Source of the DNA: a virus
Virus record (IMG/VR): IMGVR_UViG_3300037557_000649
Coordinates: 1 to 21,137 of that record
Length of the DNA: 21,137 bases
Direction: 5' to 3' (one strand)
The notes under the pieces were generated by a model, which saw only the letters and a program-made list of their open reading frames with translations, had not been told where the DNA came from and did no database searches. The translations under genes were made by a program, and so were the position numbers. Positions 6,277 through 14,802 of the stretch are shown piece by piece (within the stretch, counting starts at the first letter, position 1; each line of letters opens with the position of its first letter).

Positions 6277-8367
6277 ATGCCTCTTGACGAAGCCGACATC
6301 CAGCGCATTGTCGCTGCCGAGATCGAGGCAGCCATTGGGTTTACTGACGACAATTTTCAGTCCAAAAGAGAAAAGGCGATCTCGTATTACCATGGCGAGG
6401 ATTTCGGCTCTGGCGCTCAGGAGGGCCGGTCGCAAGTCGTAATCACCGAAGTGGCTGACGCAGTGGAGACCGCCACGCCATCCCTCATGCGCGTATTTTC
6501 TGGAGCTGACGTAGTTACTATCCAGGCACGCAACCCTCAGAGTGTTGCCTACGCAGCTCAGGCCACCGACGTGTGTCGGTACACTTTTGAGCGTGAGCTG
6601 GGATTTGCTGGCCTAACCGGCCTGGTCAAGGATGCTTTGTTGTACGGCATGGCTGCCGTCAAATGTGTGTACCAGGATGAGGAGCGCGTAGAGGAAGAGC
6701 TGCACGAGGGGCTGAGCGAGCTGCAGCTTACGGCTCTTCTGGAAGACGACATGGTCGAGGTCTTGGAGCAGACGGTGCAGGTGTCGGCAGAGGTCGAGAT
6801 CGGCGAGCAGGATCTGCCTGTGGACCCGGCCACCGGCATGCCGGCTGAGCCACCCATGAGTTTCGACGTGCGCGTCAATCGCCGAATTATCGACAGCGGC
6901 GTGGTCTTGTCGCATATACCACCCAACGAGATTCTGGTCGCTGACGATGCGGTGACCGTCAAGTCCAGTCGGCTGATAGGCCACCGATCAAACCGCACGC
7001 TGAGCGAGCTTGTTGGCCTTGGTTACGACCTAGAGGAGCTTAAAGAGCATTCTGCGAGCGAAATCCAGGAGGGTCAGGAAGAGCGAGACCGATACCAGGA
7101 CGTGCGTGAGAGCAGCGCGTCAAACGCAGCCGATGAGAGCATGGCTGAAGTAGAGTACTGCGAGGTATACGTCAGGCTTGACGCCGACGAGGATGGCATC
7201 GCTGAGCTGCACCGTGTCTGCACGCTGGGCTCAGGCCATCATGTCCTGATGGACGAAGTCATCACGCACTGCCCAATCGTGATCGGCACTGTGATTCACA
7301 TGGGTCACAGATTGATCGGCAGAGGCATCGCAGAGCTCTTGTTCGACTGCCAGGAAATAAAGAGCAGCATCGTCAGGCAGCATTTGGATAATTTGTACGC
7401 GCAGAATAATTCCCGCACGATCGCGGTTGAGGGTCAGGTCCAGATGGACGACCTCTTAAGCGCAACCCCAGGCGGCATAGTCAGGGTCAGGCAGCCTGGG
7501 GCGGTGCAGCCGCTGCAGGTGGCGCCCCTGCAGGCTTCAGCATTCCAGCTGCTTGAATATGTGGACACAATGGCGGAAAACCGCACTGGGCTGCAGAACA
7601 GCGCCGGCCTCAGCCTCGACAAGCTGCAGAGTGTGTCTGCCATCGGCATCAATGGGGCAATGTCCCAGGCACAATCCAAAACCGAGATGATGGCCAGGAC
7701 GTTCGCCGAGACCCTGATCAAGCCAGTGTATCAGGCAATTTATCACCTGCTGCGCACGCACCAGGATCGACCCAAGATCATGAGATTGCGGGGCAGTAAT
7801 TTTGTCGAGATCGAGCCCAGCGCCTGGGACGAGAACGTAGACACCATGGTGTCTGTCGGTCTGGGCACTGCCGGCAACCACGAGCAGAGGCTGATGTTTC
7901 TTCGAGACGTGGCCGAAAAACAGACGGCAATGCTGACACAGCTGGGTCTGGACAACCCCATAGCGACACTGCCACAGCATGCCGAGGTGCTGCGCAGAAT
8001 GCTGCAGATTGCTGGCATCGAGGACACTGAGCTCATCGTCAATAGCCCTGAGAAAGTTTCTCAGCTGCAGCAGCAAATGGCTCAGAAAAAAGCTCAGGAG
8101 CAGCCGAAACCGAACCCACAGATGCAGCAGGCCTTGCAGATCGAGCAGGCCAAAGCGCAGGCAGAGATCGAGATCGAGAAACAGAAAGCGCAAGCTACCA
8201 TGCAGCTCAAGGCGCAAGCGCAGGCTCAGGAGCTGCAGCTGAAGCGTGAGAAAGCGATGGCGGACATCGAGATCCGGCGAGAGGAGATGGCTGCAGAGGC
8301 TCAGATGGAGGCTCTGAAGATCCAATATGACTTACCCGGCGGTGACGCCAACATTCCACGACAGTAG
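6277..8367 (+). CDS. Portal protein (P22-like)
   Basis: A 696-residue portal forming the dodecameric ring through which DNA enters and leaves the capsid. The N-terminus 'DEADIQRIVAAEIEAAIGF', 'KREKAISYYHGEDFG' and 'EGRSQVVITEVADAVETATPSLMRVF' matches the widespread P22-type podovirus portal layout, as does the length of about 700. Residues about 125-190 are acidic. A region near residues 380-470 contains the 'SIVRQHLDNLYAQNN' and 'NRTGLQNSAGLS' segments typical of the stem and wing. The last 100 residues are a Gln/Lys/Glu-rich coiled coil, probably the barrel. ATG 6277 is chosen over TTG 6271; the ribosome-binding site is weak. The Gln/Glu-rich end causes a long leucine-rich antisense shadow ORF. 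Confidence 0.93.
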   Translation: MPLDEADIQRIVAAEIEAAIGFTDDNFQSKREKAISYYHGEDFGSGAQEGRSQVVITEVADAVETATPSLMRVFSGADVVTIQARNPQSVAYAAQATDVCRYTFERELGFAGLTGLVKDALLYGMAAVKCVYQDEERVEEELHEGLSELQLTALLEDDMVEVLEQTVQVSAEVEIGEQDLPVDPATGMPAEPPMSFDVRVNRRIIDSGVVLSHIPPNEILVADDAVTVKSSRLIGHRSNRTLSELVGLGYDLEELKEHSASEIQEGQEERDRYQDVRESSASNAADESMAEVEYCEVYVRLDADEDGIAELHRVCTLGSGHHVLMDEVITHCPIVIGTVIHMGHRLIGRGIAELLFDCQEIKSSIVRQHLDNLYAQNNSRTIAVEGQVQMDDLLSATPGGIVRVRQPGAVQPLQVAPLQASAFQLLEYVDTMAENRTGLQNSAGLSLDKLQSVSAIGINGAMSQAQSKTEMMARTFAETLIKPVYQAIYHLLRTHQDRPKIMRLRGSNFVEIEPSAWDENVDTMVSVGLGTAGNHEQRLMFLRDVAEKQTAMLTQLGLDNPIATLPQHAEVLRRMLQIAGIEDTELIVNSPEKVSQLQQQMAQKKAQEQPKPNPQMQQALQIEQAKAQAEIEIEKQKAQATMQLKAQAQAQELQLKREKAMADIEIRREEMAAEAQMEALKIQYDLPGGDANIPRQ

Positions 8368-8373
8368 GCAATT

Positions 8374-8640
8374 ATGTCAACAAAAGAACGCGCAGCGGAG
8401 CGAGGCCGGAGAATGGAGCAGCTCGACCTTTCCGATGCCTTTGCCGACGCGTGTGACACTTTATGCGATTTTTACATGCATGCACTTTTGGAGAGTGCGC
8501 CGGCAGACGTTGGCTCGCGCGAGGAATACTATCGGCGAATCAAGGTTGTCGAGGACATCCAAACGCAGATCATAAGCATTGTGAATGATGGCAAAATGGC
8601 GCGGGCCCAGCTCGACGCCGAACGAGACAGCATCCATTAA
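8374..8640 (+). CDS. Small hypothetical head-module protein
   Basis: An 88-residue, highly charged, probably all-helical protein starting at ATG 8374, seven nt after the portal stop, and ending just before the scaffold ribosome-binding site. Visible segments are 'LDLSDAFADACDTLCDFYMHALLESA', 'REEYYRRIKVVEDIQTQIISIVNDGKMA' and a final 'QLDAERDSIH'. No family is recognised with certainty. The position between portal and scaffold and the helical-hairpin look suggest a small head-assembly factor; this is inference. The alternative frame at 8327-8575 is a shadow. Confidence 0.75.
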   Translation: MSTKERAAERGRRMEQLDLSDAFADACDTLCDFYMHALLESAPADVGSREEYYRRIKVVEDIQTQIISIVNDGKMARAQLDAERDSIH

Positions 8641-8651
8641 AGGAGTTTTTA

Positions 8652-9671
8652 ATGACCGACACCACAATTGCTGAGGCCAACCCCGACGGGAGCATCAGCG
8701 TGGAAGAGGCAGCAAGCCGACTTTTTGACGAGGCTCCCGTTGAGGGGCAAGCCGAGTCTCAGGAGCCGGCAGTTGAGGTGGAAGCGACTAATGCTGACGC
8801 CGACGATGCGGGCATGGATCTCGAAGAGATTGACCGTATTTTGAGTCCCGACAGCGACGATGGTGACCAGGAACCAGCAGACGATCCCAGCGAGGCGCTG
8901 CACAGAGTAACCGTGCAGGGCGAGGAGCTGGAGATAACGACTGCCGAGGCTCTGGCAGGCTATCAGAGAAATAAGGACTATTCGATCAAGACTGCTGAGT
9001 TGAGCCAGCAAAGACGACAGCTGGAGCAGATGCAGCAGCAGATCGAGGCCGAGAAAGCCCAGAACGCGCAAATGCGGGAGGGCATGTCTCAGCGTTTGGG
9101 AGAGCTCGATCAACAGCTCAGCCAGACGGTGCAAGATCCCGGTGCCGAATACTGGGAGCAGCTCTACGAATCCGATCCTCTAGCCTACATGAAACAGCGC
9201 GAGCAATTCCGAGACTTTCGGGAACAGCAGCAGACGCTGGCTCAAGAGCGAGCTCTTTTAGCTCGTAGGGAGCAGCAGGAGGCCGTGTCGAACCACCGCC
9301 GAGTGCTCGCGCAAGAGCAGCAGGTGATGGTCCAGCGGATACCCAGCTGGTCTAAGGATGAGGTGCGGACTCGAGAAATGGCCGGCGTGAAATCCCACCT
9401 GATGGAGATGGGGTACACGGAGCAGGAAATCGACGGTGTAGTCGATTCTCGTGCGGTCAAAGTCGCCTACGATTCCTGGCTCCTGAGCCAGCTAAAATCG
9501 CAGACGTCTAAGGCCCGGGCCAAAACGAGCAAAGCGCCGAAAATGGTGACGACAAGTCGATCAAGATCGCCTCAGACGGGTCAGCAAAAGGCCGAAAAAG
9601 GCCTGCGAGCAGCCTTCAATAAATCGGGCTCTGTGCAGGACGCATTGGCCATCCTCAACTCAAGATCATAG
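8652..9671 (+). CDS. Capsid scaffolding protein
   Basis: A 339-residue protein that would template prohead assembly and then leave or be ejected. AGGAG at 8641-8645 precedes ATG 8652. The N-terminal 80 residues are strongly acidic and Ala/Pro-rich. 'HRVTVQGEELEITTAEALAGYQRNKDYSIKTAELSQ' (residues 84-119) is the usual lead-in of scaffold proteins in marine-type podoviruses and siphoviruses. It is followed by a long Gln/Glu/Arg coiled coil to about residue 240. The C-terminus is basic (SKARAKTSKAPK, then RAAFNKSG), as expected for the capsid-binding end. It lies directly before the major capsid gene, the standard order. Confidence 0.88.
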   Translation: MTDTTIAEANPDGSISVEEAASRLFDEAPVEGQAESQEPAVEVEATNADADDAGMDLEEIDRILSPDSDDGDQEPADDPSEALHRVTVQGEELEITTAEALAGYQRNKDYSIKTAELSQQRRQLEQMQQQIEAEKAQNAQMREGMSQRLGELDQQLSQTVQDPGAEYWEQLYESDPLAYMKQREQFRDFREQQQTLAQERALLARREQQEAVSNHRRVLAQEQQVMVQRIPSWSKDEVRTREMAGVKSHLMEMGYTEQEIDGVVDSRAVKVAYDSWLLSQLKSQTSKARAKTSKAPKMVTTSRSRSPQTGQQKAEKGLRAAFNKSGSVQDALAILNSRS

Positions 9672-9680
9672 GAGGCCATC

Positions 9681-10640
9681 ATGGCTACCGCAGCTGCCGC
9701 TCTTTACAAGACGGCTACAAGTACTGCCAAGCGTGAAAGCTTGGACGACATAATATATCAAGTAGATAGCGATGAAACACCATTTATTTCTACAGTAAAA
9801 AAGGGCACCGCGTCCGCGATTACTGAAGAATGGTTAGTACAAGAGCTTGCTTCAGCCAGTGCAACGAACTACGTTAATGAAGGAAGTGACACGGATTACC
9901 AGGCCCAGACTGCGCATACTAGACTTACCAACGTATGTATGATCAGTCAGAAGGGTATCTCAATATCCGGCACGCTTAATGAAGTAAAGCAGGCCGGCGT
10001 CAGCAATGAGATGAACTATAGACAGATCATTGCCGGCAAGGAATTGCGTCGAGACCTTGAAAAGTACTTCACCGATGGTGAGGTGGTTAAGTCTGGGTCT
10101 GATCCTCGCAAGTCCGGCGCGGTGAGCACGTGGCTATCCAACACCAGTTTCGGTAGCGGCGGCGCCGTGCCTACTGGGGACGGTTCCGACGCGGGAACGG
10201 CCGGAACGGCCAGAGCCCTCACGCTGGCTCTGATCGAGACTGCTCACAGCATGGCATGGGACGACGGTGGCAATCCTACATCCTTACTCCTCAGTGCAAC
10301 AAACAAGCAGAACTTCAGTGCTCTTACTAGTTCTGTAACTAATCAGCTGCATATGACAGCTGGGAAGCCGACTGAGGGTATGCATGTAGGATCAATTTCG
10401 GTCTTTTTGACTGACTTTGGCCAACTTGACGTCACGATGTCTCGCCAATTATCGAACGACAAGGCGCTACTTGTCGATTACGATTGGTGTGAATACCGTA
10501 CCCTCCCCAATCGCAATTTTGCGATGAAGGAGATGGCGGCAACCGGCGACAGCATGCAAAAGCAGCTGATTGTCGAGGGCACTTTGGTCATGACTGCGCC
10601 GAAATCTTCGGCTCAGGTCCTGGCACTCAACGGGTCCTAG
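9681..10640 (+). CDS. Major capsid protein, SU10/DUF5309 type
   Basis: A 319-residue HK97-fold coat protein. The N-terminal 'DDIIYQVDSDETPFISTVKKG' (residues 22-42), 'EEWLVQELASAS' and 'NVCMISQKGISISGTLNEVKQAG' match the DUF5309 / SU10 major capsid family. Later segments 'LLLSATNKQNFSAL' and 'LLVDYDWCEYRTLPNRNF' also fit. AGGAGG at 9670-9675 with ideal spacing marks ATG 9681. Unlike portal and scaffold, the first 400 nt use many A/T-ending codons (GAA, CAA, GTA, ATA), returning to GC-rich usage near 10,090. This could be tuning for high expression or a mosaic junction. It is followed by a hairpin-rich gap. Confidence 0.93.
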   Translation: MATAAAALYKTATSTAKRESLDDIIYQVDSDETPFISTVKKGTASAITEEWLVQELASASATNYVNEGSDTDYQAQTAHTRLTNVCMISQKGISISGTLNEVKQAGVSNEMNYRQIIAGKELRRDLEKYFTDGEVVKSGSDPRKSGAVSTWLSNTSFGSGGAVPTGDGSDAGTAGTARALTLALIETAHSMAWDDGGNPTSLLLSATNKQNFSALTSSVTNQLHMTAGKPTEGMHVGSISVFLTDFGQLDVTMSRQLSNDKALLVDYDWCEYRTLPNRNFAMKEMAATGDSMQKQLIVEGTLVMTAPKSSAQVLALNGS

Positions 10641-10645
10641 CACCA

Positions 10646-10687
10646 CCTAGCTGACGGCTAGGCGCCTCGGTCGGTGATCGGGGCGCC
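10646..10687 (+). other. Two adjacent hairpins after the capsid gene
   Basis: CCTAGC (10646-10651) pairs with GCTAGG (10657-10662). GGCGCCTCGGTC (10661-10672) pairs with GATCGGGGCGCC (10676-10687), giving a 12-bp stem with two wobbles and a GGT triloop. The two stems overlap by two bases. No T-run follows, so this is not a classic intrinsic terminator. It may protect or process the capsid mRNA, or slow the polymerase. Confidence 0.5.
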
Positions 10688-10737
10688 GCGCCACAGCTGC
10701 GTCTAATCCTACCGAAACCAGCGTTAAGGAGGCCACC

Positions 10738-10800
10738 ATGGCTAAGAAAAAAGCGAGCAAAGCCGGCGCCAAGATGCGCAAGGGCAAGTACTGCAGCTGA
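10738..10800 (+). CDS. 20-residue lysine-rich micro-ORF
   Basis: ATG 10738 to TGA 10800 encodes MAKKKASKAGAKMRKGKYCS, with eight Lys/Arg in 20 residues. AAGGAGG at 10726-10732 gives it one of the strongest ribosome-binding sites in the window, and its initiation context is nearly identical to that of the major capsid gene. Its stop overlaps the next start as TGATG, so it may be a leader for translational coupling, a nucleic acid-binding virion peptide, or both. No family is recognised. Confidence 0.6.
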   Translation: MAKKKASKAGAKMRKGKYCS

Positions 10801-11111
10801 TGTCCAAGCGGTACATCACCAACCGACCAGGTCGGCGAACGACCATCGAGATGCATGAGGGTCTACCTCTGATCAAAATGGAACAAGACGCTGACCCGGT
10901 GATGGACTATGCCCACGAGCTGAGTCGGGATGCTCCGACTCATCTTGTCGGGAGTCAGAATCATTACCGGCATGTGGCCGAGATTCCTGCGGTCCTTTAC
11001 CACCAGTGGAAACGCGATTACGGCGAGCCTAAGCACAATCCCATGAAGTGGAAGCAGCTCTTGAATGATCACGAGAATCGTCATTTTAGAGTGTGGGGAG
11101 GGCGGGTCTGA
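10800..11111 (+). CDS. Small conserved head-module protein
   Basis: A 103-residue basic protein starting at ATG 10800, overlapping the micro-ORF stop by one nt. The second half 'HVAEIPAVLYHQWKRDYGEPKHNPMKWKQLLNDHENRHFRVWGGRV' follows a pattern I recall in small proteins found downstream of SU10-type capsid genes (IP..vy..W....g......w...LND.E...FR...G.V). Several His and Trp residues are present but no metal-binding signature is clear. It overlaps the adaptor start as TGATG. A role in capsid decoration or head completion is possible but unproven. Confidence 0.78.
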   Translation: MSKRYITNRPGRRTTIEMHEGLPLIKMEQDADPVMDYAHELSRDAPTHLVGSQNHYRHVAEIPAVLYHQWKRDYGEPKHNPMKWKQLLNDHENRHFRVWGGRV

Positions 11112-11752
11112 TGGCATCCACATTTGCCGCGCTAGTCACTGAGACTAAAGATTTTTTGAATCGTGACGACCTGACAGACGCCAAGGTAGCCACCTTCATC
11201 GGTCTCGCCGAGGCGCACATGAATAAGCGCCTGCGCGTGCGTGAGATGGTGGAGCGATCCACGACCACCCTCAACGAAGAATACGAGTACTTGCCCAGCG
11301 ACTTTTTGGAGGCGCGGCGCATCTATATATCGAACACGAGCCCTACACACGAGCTGCGAGCAATGTCTCCCCAAGCGCTCACCAGGGCTTACTCAGGGGC
11401 CACAGCTGGCAGACCTCAGGCGTATGCCATCATCAGCTCTCAGATGCAATTCCGGCCTCCCCCAGACAGCGGCTCGACGTACACGATCGAGCTGGCTTAT
11501 TACGCTCGTATCGCCGCCCTCAGCGATACAAACCAGAGCAATGGTGTCCTCGATAATTATGAGGATCTCTACCTGTACGCGACGTGCGCGGTGGCCTCGA
11601 CATACCTCCTAGATGACCAGGGAGTGGCCAGATACGGCGTCGTCAGAGACCGCTTAATATTGGAGGCGAATGCCGCTACAGACGCCCACCAGTACGCAGC
11701 AGGCAGTCTAGTGGTCGAGGGCACACACGCCGTCGCGGGGAGCTTCAGATGA
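11111..11752 (+). CDS. Head-tail adaptor, SU10-like
   Basis: A 213-residue protein that would bind below the portal and connect it to the nozzle. ATG 11111 is used, since it overlaps the previous TGA; the upstream GTG 11093 is less likely. The N-terminal 'ALVTETKDFLNRDDLTDAKVATFIGLAEAHMNKRLRVREMVE' is the standard helical start of the family. It is followed by 'LPSDFLEARRIYIS', 'QMQFRPPPDSGSTYTIELAYYARIAALSD' and 'NYEDLYLYATCAVASTYLLDD', all of which match phage adaptor proteins of the SU10/P22 gp4-like group. It overlaps the following fibre gene as ATGA (11749-11752). Confidence 0.88.
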   Translation: MASTFAALVTETKDFLNRDDLTDAKVATFIGLAEAHMNKRLRVREMVERSTTTLNEEYEYLPSDFLEARRIYISNTSPTHELRAMSPQALTRAYSGATAGRPQAYAIISSQMQFRPPPDSGSTYTIELAYYARIAALSDTNQSNGVLDNYEDLYLYATCAVASTYLLDDQGVARYGVVRDRLILEANAATDAHQYAAGSLVVEGTHAVAGSFR

Positions 11753-12753
11753 GTACAACATGGACATCCATCGCCTCTGGATCAGCGACGGTATCTACTC
11801 AGCAGGCTTCTGAGAACGCCCGCGACGATGCTCAGAAAATAGCCACAGGGGCTGCTGGAGCCACCCAGACTCTCAGCTCTGGTTCGACTACTCTGTCGGC
11901 GTTGCATTATGCCGACGCGGCGAGCACCTCTGCCACGACTGGGGCGACCTCGGCTACGGCTGCAGCTGCCAGCTCGACAGCGGCTGCATCATCGGCCTCG
12001 GGCGCTTCAACCAGCGCAACGAGCGCTGCCGCATCTCTCGCCGAGTTCAACGGCATATACTACGGATCCAGTGGCACGGCGCCGACCACGAGCATCGCGT
12101 CTGGCGACATATTTTTCAACAGCTCTAGTAATCAGCTCCAAGTTTACAACGGATCTACTTGGCAAGCGGGAGTAACCGACACCTCAGGACTTCAGAGTGC
12201 CGATGCTGGGCTTACGAGTATTAGCAATCTCACGACCGCTGCCGACAACATGATCTATACCACGGGCAGTGACGCCTTCGCGGTGACCTCGCTAACCGCC
12301 GCCGGACGAGCACTCCTAGACGATGCTGATGCGGCCGCTCAGCTCACTACTTTGGGCGCGGCTCCACTAGCCAGCCCGACATTCACCGGTACTGTAATCG
12401 CCAGCAATCTCACAGTAAATGGAACCACGGTCACCAATAAAGCGACCACTGTACTGTACGATGATACAATACTGGAGCTAAATCTCGACTCTGGGTCTGC
12501 TCCAAGCGGGACTACGACCACCGATATTGGCATGGGGTATCACTATTACTCTGGATCGGCCAAGACGGCTTTTGCCGGGTTCGTCAACGCCACGTCCGAA
12601 TGGACATACATACCGGACGCAACACTAGGCTCAGCAGTATCGGGCACGCCCGGGACAATCAAAATCGGCACGGTGAAATTTGCCGACAGTACTACGATGA
12701 GCACGGCCTCGGGGCATGGGCTAGGGTCGCTGATCGCACTCGGTATGGGATAG
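11749..12753 (+). CDS. Tail fibre-type protein with Ala/Ser/Thr-rich shaft
   Basis: A 334-residue protein. Residues about 55-100 are an almost pure Ala/Ser/Thr low-complexity stretch typical of fibre shafts. After it come 'GIYYGSSGTAPTTSIASGDIFFNSSSNQLQVYNGSTWQ', a 'PLASPTFTGTV' motif (common in phage fibres), and 'TTVLYDDTILELN' with 'DIGMGYHYYSGSAKTAFAGFVNATSEWTYI', which resembles the repeat unit of cyanophage-type tail fibres. The C-terminus is Gly-rich and may trimerise. No chaperone or peptidase domain is seen. It starts the fibre cassette between adaptor and nozzle. It is likely a structural tail protein; its exact position in the tail is unknown. Confidence 0.82.
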   Translation: MSTTWTSIASGSATVSTQQASENARDDAQKIATGAAGATQTLSSGSTTLSALHYADAASTSATTGATSATAAAASSTAAASSASGASTSATSAAASLAEFNGIYYGSSGTAPTTSIASGDIFFNSSSNQLQVYNGSTWQAGVTDTSGLQSADAGLTSISNLTTAADNMIYTTGSDAFAVTSLTAAGRALLDDADAAAQLTTLGAAPLASPTFTGTVIASNLTVNGTTVTNKATTVLYDDTILELNLDSGSAPSGTTTTDIGMGYHYYSGSAKTAFAGFVNATSEWTYIPDATLGSAVSGTPGTIKIGTVKFADSTTMSTASGHGLGSLIALGMG

Positions 12754-12763
12754 GAGAGTTTAG

Positions 12764-13195
12764 ATGGCGAATCCAATAATTACGGGATCGGTTGAAGTAA
12801 AAAGCTACAGCGCAAGCACAATAATCACTACTGCGACCACCGATGAGAATATAATCGGGAATATCGCCAGTAGTGGCAAGCTTCTTAGGATTACGTCGAT
12901 GGTGGTCCACAATATAGATGGAGCAGCTGCAGCGACTTTTCAGCTCCGCAAACGCGATCAAGACGGCACGCCTATGCACTCCAACGTAGGTCCGTACCAA
13001 GTCGCAATAGGTGCAGACGTAGTCGCGGGCACCGATCTTGGGGGGTATCATAATATAAGTGTCGCGGCGGCAAATAGCTTGGTAGTAGTCGACCAGAGCA
13101 TGGGCGTGACGTTACAGGAGGATGAGTCGTATGTTATGCAAGCCTCTGCCGCCTCGGACCTGTCGGTCGAAGTCCACTACAGTGTGATCGGATAA
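12764..13195 (+). CDS. Small beta-rich virion structural protein
   Basis: A 143-residue protein with AGGAG at 12752-12756 before ATG 12764. It is predominantly beta with repeated small residues. 'GKLLRITSMVVHNIDGAAAATFQLRKRD' and 'SVAAANSLVVVDQSMGVTLQEDESYVMQASAASDLSVEVHYSVI' match a layout I recall in short structural proteins of marine phages (LVV.D....YLEEGDSL...AS....L.VVVSYE.I), usually beta-sandwich tail or decoration components. Codons are AT-richer than in the flanking adaptor and nozzle. The call as a virion protein is likely; receptor contact or decoration is inference. Confidence 0.75.
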   Translation: MANPIITGSVEVKSYSASTIITTATTDENIIGNIASSGKLLRITSMVVHNIDGAAAATFQLRKRDQDGTPMHSNVGPYQVAIGADVVAGTDLGGYHNISVAAANSLVVVDQSMGVTLQEDESYVMQASAASDLSVEVHYSVIG

Positions 13196-13200
13196 ATACT

Positions 13201-14781
13201 ATGCGGTTAATAGGTGGGAATATTTCGGATGCCCCCGTTAAGGCTATAGGAGACGGCTCCGCGTTTGCGGTAGGCGGTGGGGGAGGCAGCGCTACCCCAC
13301 TGCTGGCATCATTTGCTAACCCGGAGGGCACTACGCCGTGGCGCAAATGCCCCTCAGGCTGGCACGAGCCAGATCCTCGGGGTGCTCACCAAACGACTGG
13401 CAATACTACTTATCACGCATACATGGGGATTGGAGTTGAAATCGAGAAACTGGCCGACGATATACATATCATTGTATGGAGATCGGGAAGATCCGCTACC
13501 GGAGGCGTGTATACTGATCTAGCCACCGGCACCGACGGGGAAGTCAAAGCGGCCATTATTACATTTGATTCCTCAGGCGATCCCACATTTGGGGCCATGC
13601 AGGAATTAACAGATTTCACGACCAGACCCTCAGGGAACGTCCACGTAAGGCGTGTGTCTAGCACTCGATGTTTAATCGTGTCCAACGCTGATGTCGCGGG
13701 GAATCAATATGTGGAGATTGGAACCTACGATGTGTCTGGTGACACAATAAGTCTGATGTCTGGCTGCAGCATCCAGGCGATTGGCCCCGCTTCCACTTCT
13801 GACACTCTGTATAATTATGATTCGGCATATTTCGGAATCCATGTCCTCGATTCCACCCGGGCCCTGGTGTACATCAGCGACTATTATTTTGGCGGAGCCG
13901 GGACAAATGGTGGGCTGATTTACGGGATAAAATTTACACCGACCCAGGCGATTGGGGCTCGGTACACGGTAGGGGTTCCCTCCGGCACAGCCGACAATGG
14001 GTATACATTAAACGTTGGCATGTTCCGCGCTTTTAAGCAATTTTTGCCGGACCCCGACGGAAACGACAAGGTGTGGTTCCAGGACTCTGCAGCTTGGTGG
14101 TCCATTTCTTATTCCTCGGCAAGCACTCCTGCCGTGACGGCTTGCACCTTAGAAGTGTCCAACGGATATCTCCGCGTTGGTGGCAATTACCACGGGGGAG
14201 ACACTGGGACGTATACCCCTGGGTATTTAGTGGATCGTGTGTATGTTCCAGAAGCTGACCGTGGCGAATATGGCGAGCAATTCCACATTGGCGGCTATCC
14301 CAACGCCTCAGGCTATTACGCGGGGAAGGAGACCAATGATGGAGCCACGATCGGTCCAATCAGATCGACATTTAATCTTCTTCAATATAATGCCACACAC
14401 AATTATGCAATTATGCAAGCACAAAGTGCGACTCTTGTGTGGCTGGACAAGGTGGGTACTACGAATCGACTAATATCCGCTGGCACTGTTAATGAATCGG
14501 GTACTCCTATATTCGCCACTTTTAACTACGATCACACTAACCAAATACTTACGATGGGGCCCCAACTTAAAACTGTTGACACGACCGATTGGCCATTAGA
14601 CGACGCCGGTACAGGCCGGTGGAGCCATACTTATTCCGGGCTTATCCGAGCCATAAAGCCAAACGATTCGAGCAAGCGGATCACGTATGTGGCGACTGCG
14701 GCTGACGGGGCAGGGTCAGATTGGAATGGCGGCGAAGGAGGGTGGACTTATGCCACTGTCGATTGCCTACCACCAGAATAA
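13201..14781 (+). CDS. Putative receptor-binding tail protein (beta-propeller-like)
   Basis: A 526-residue protein starting at ATG 13201, five nt after the previous stop, without an obvious ribosome-binding site, so coupling is likely. The body is almost entirely beta, with recurring 'hydrophobic strand - Asp/Gly turn' units (IHIIVWRSG, CLIVSNADVAGNQYVEIGTYDVSGDTISLM, ALVYISDYYFGG, YAIMQAQSATLVWLDKVG). The last is a pattern reminiscent of propeller blades. No lyase or sialidase catalytic motif is recognised. The gene uses many A/T-ending codons compared with portal or nozzle, suggesting separate ancestry, as is common for host-range genes. The function is inferred from fold and place. Confidence 0.72.
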   Translation: MRLIGGNISDAPVKAIGDGSAFAVGGGGGSATPLLASFANPEGTTPWRKCPSGWHEPDPRGAHQTTGNTTYHAYMGIGVEIEKLADDIHIIVWRSGRSATGGVYTDLATGTDGEVKAAIITFDSSGDPTFGAMQELTDFTTRPSGNVHVRRVSSTRCLIVSNADVAGNQYVEIGTYDVSGDTISLMSGCSIQAIGPASTSDTLYNYDSAYFGIHVLDSTRALVYISDYYFGGAGTNGGLIYGIKFTPTQAIGARYTVGVPSGTADNGYTLNVGMFRAFKQFLPDPDGNDKVWFQDSAAWWSISYSSASTPAVTACTLEVSNGYLRVGGNYHGGDTGTYTPGYLVDRVYVPEADRGEYGEQFHIGGYPNASGYYAGKETNDGATIGPIRSTFNLLQYNATHNYAIMQAQSATLVWLDKVGTTNRLISAGTVNESGTPIFATFNYDHTNQILTMGPQLKTVDTTDWPLDDAGTGRWSHTYSGLIRAIKPNDSSKRITYVATAADGAGSDWNGGEGGWTYATVDCLPPE

Positions 14782-14802
14782 ACGGCTCAACGGAGAATAA
14801 TC

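Noticed and set aside
6218-6287. Short ORFs between the 219-residue gene and portal (one reads SDEIPFGGG, echoing the DEIPF tip of the first gene; another reads MKYHSAA)
   Set aside because: They are only about 18-20 codons, lack a ribosome-binding site, and the shared 13-mer GTGATGAAATACC with position 408 is within chance for a 21 kb window.
7537-8325. 262-codon antisense ORF opposite the portal C-terminus
   Set aside because: It is a Leu-rich mirror of CAG/GAG-rich coiled-coil codons, with no ribosome-binding site and no motif.
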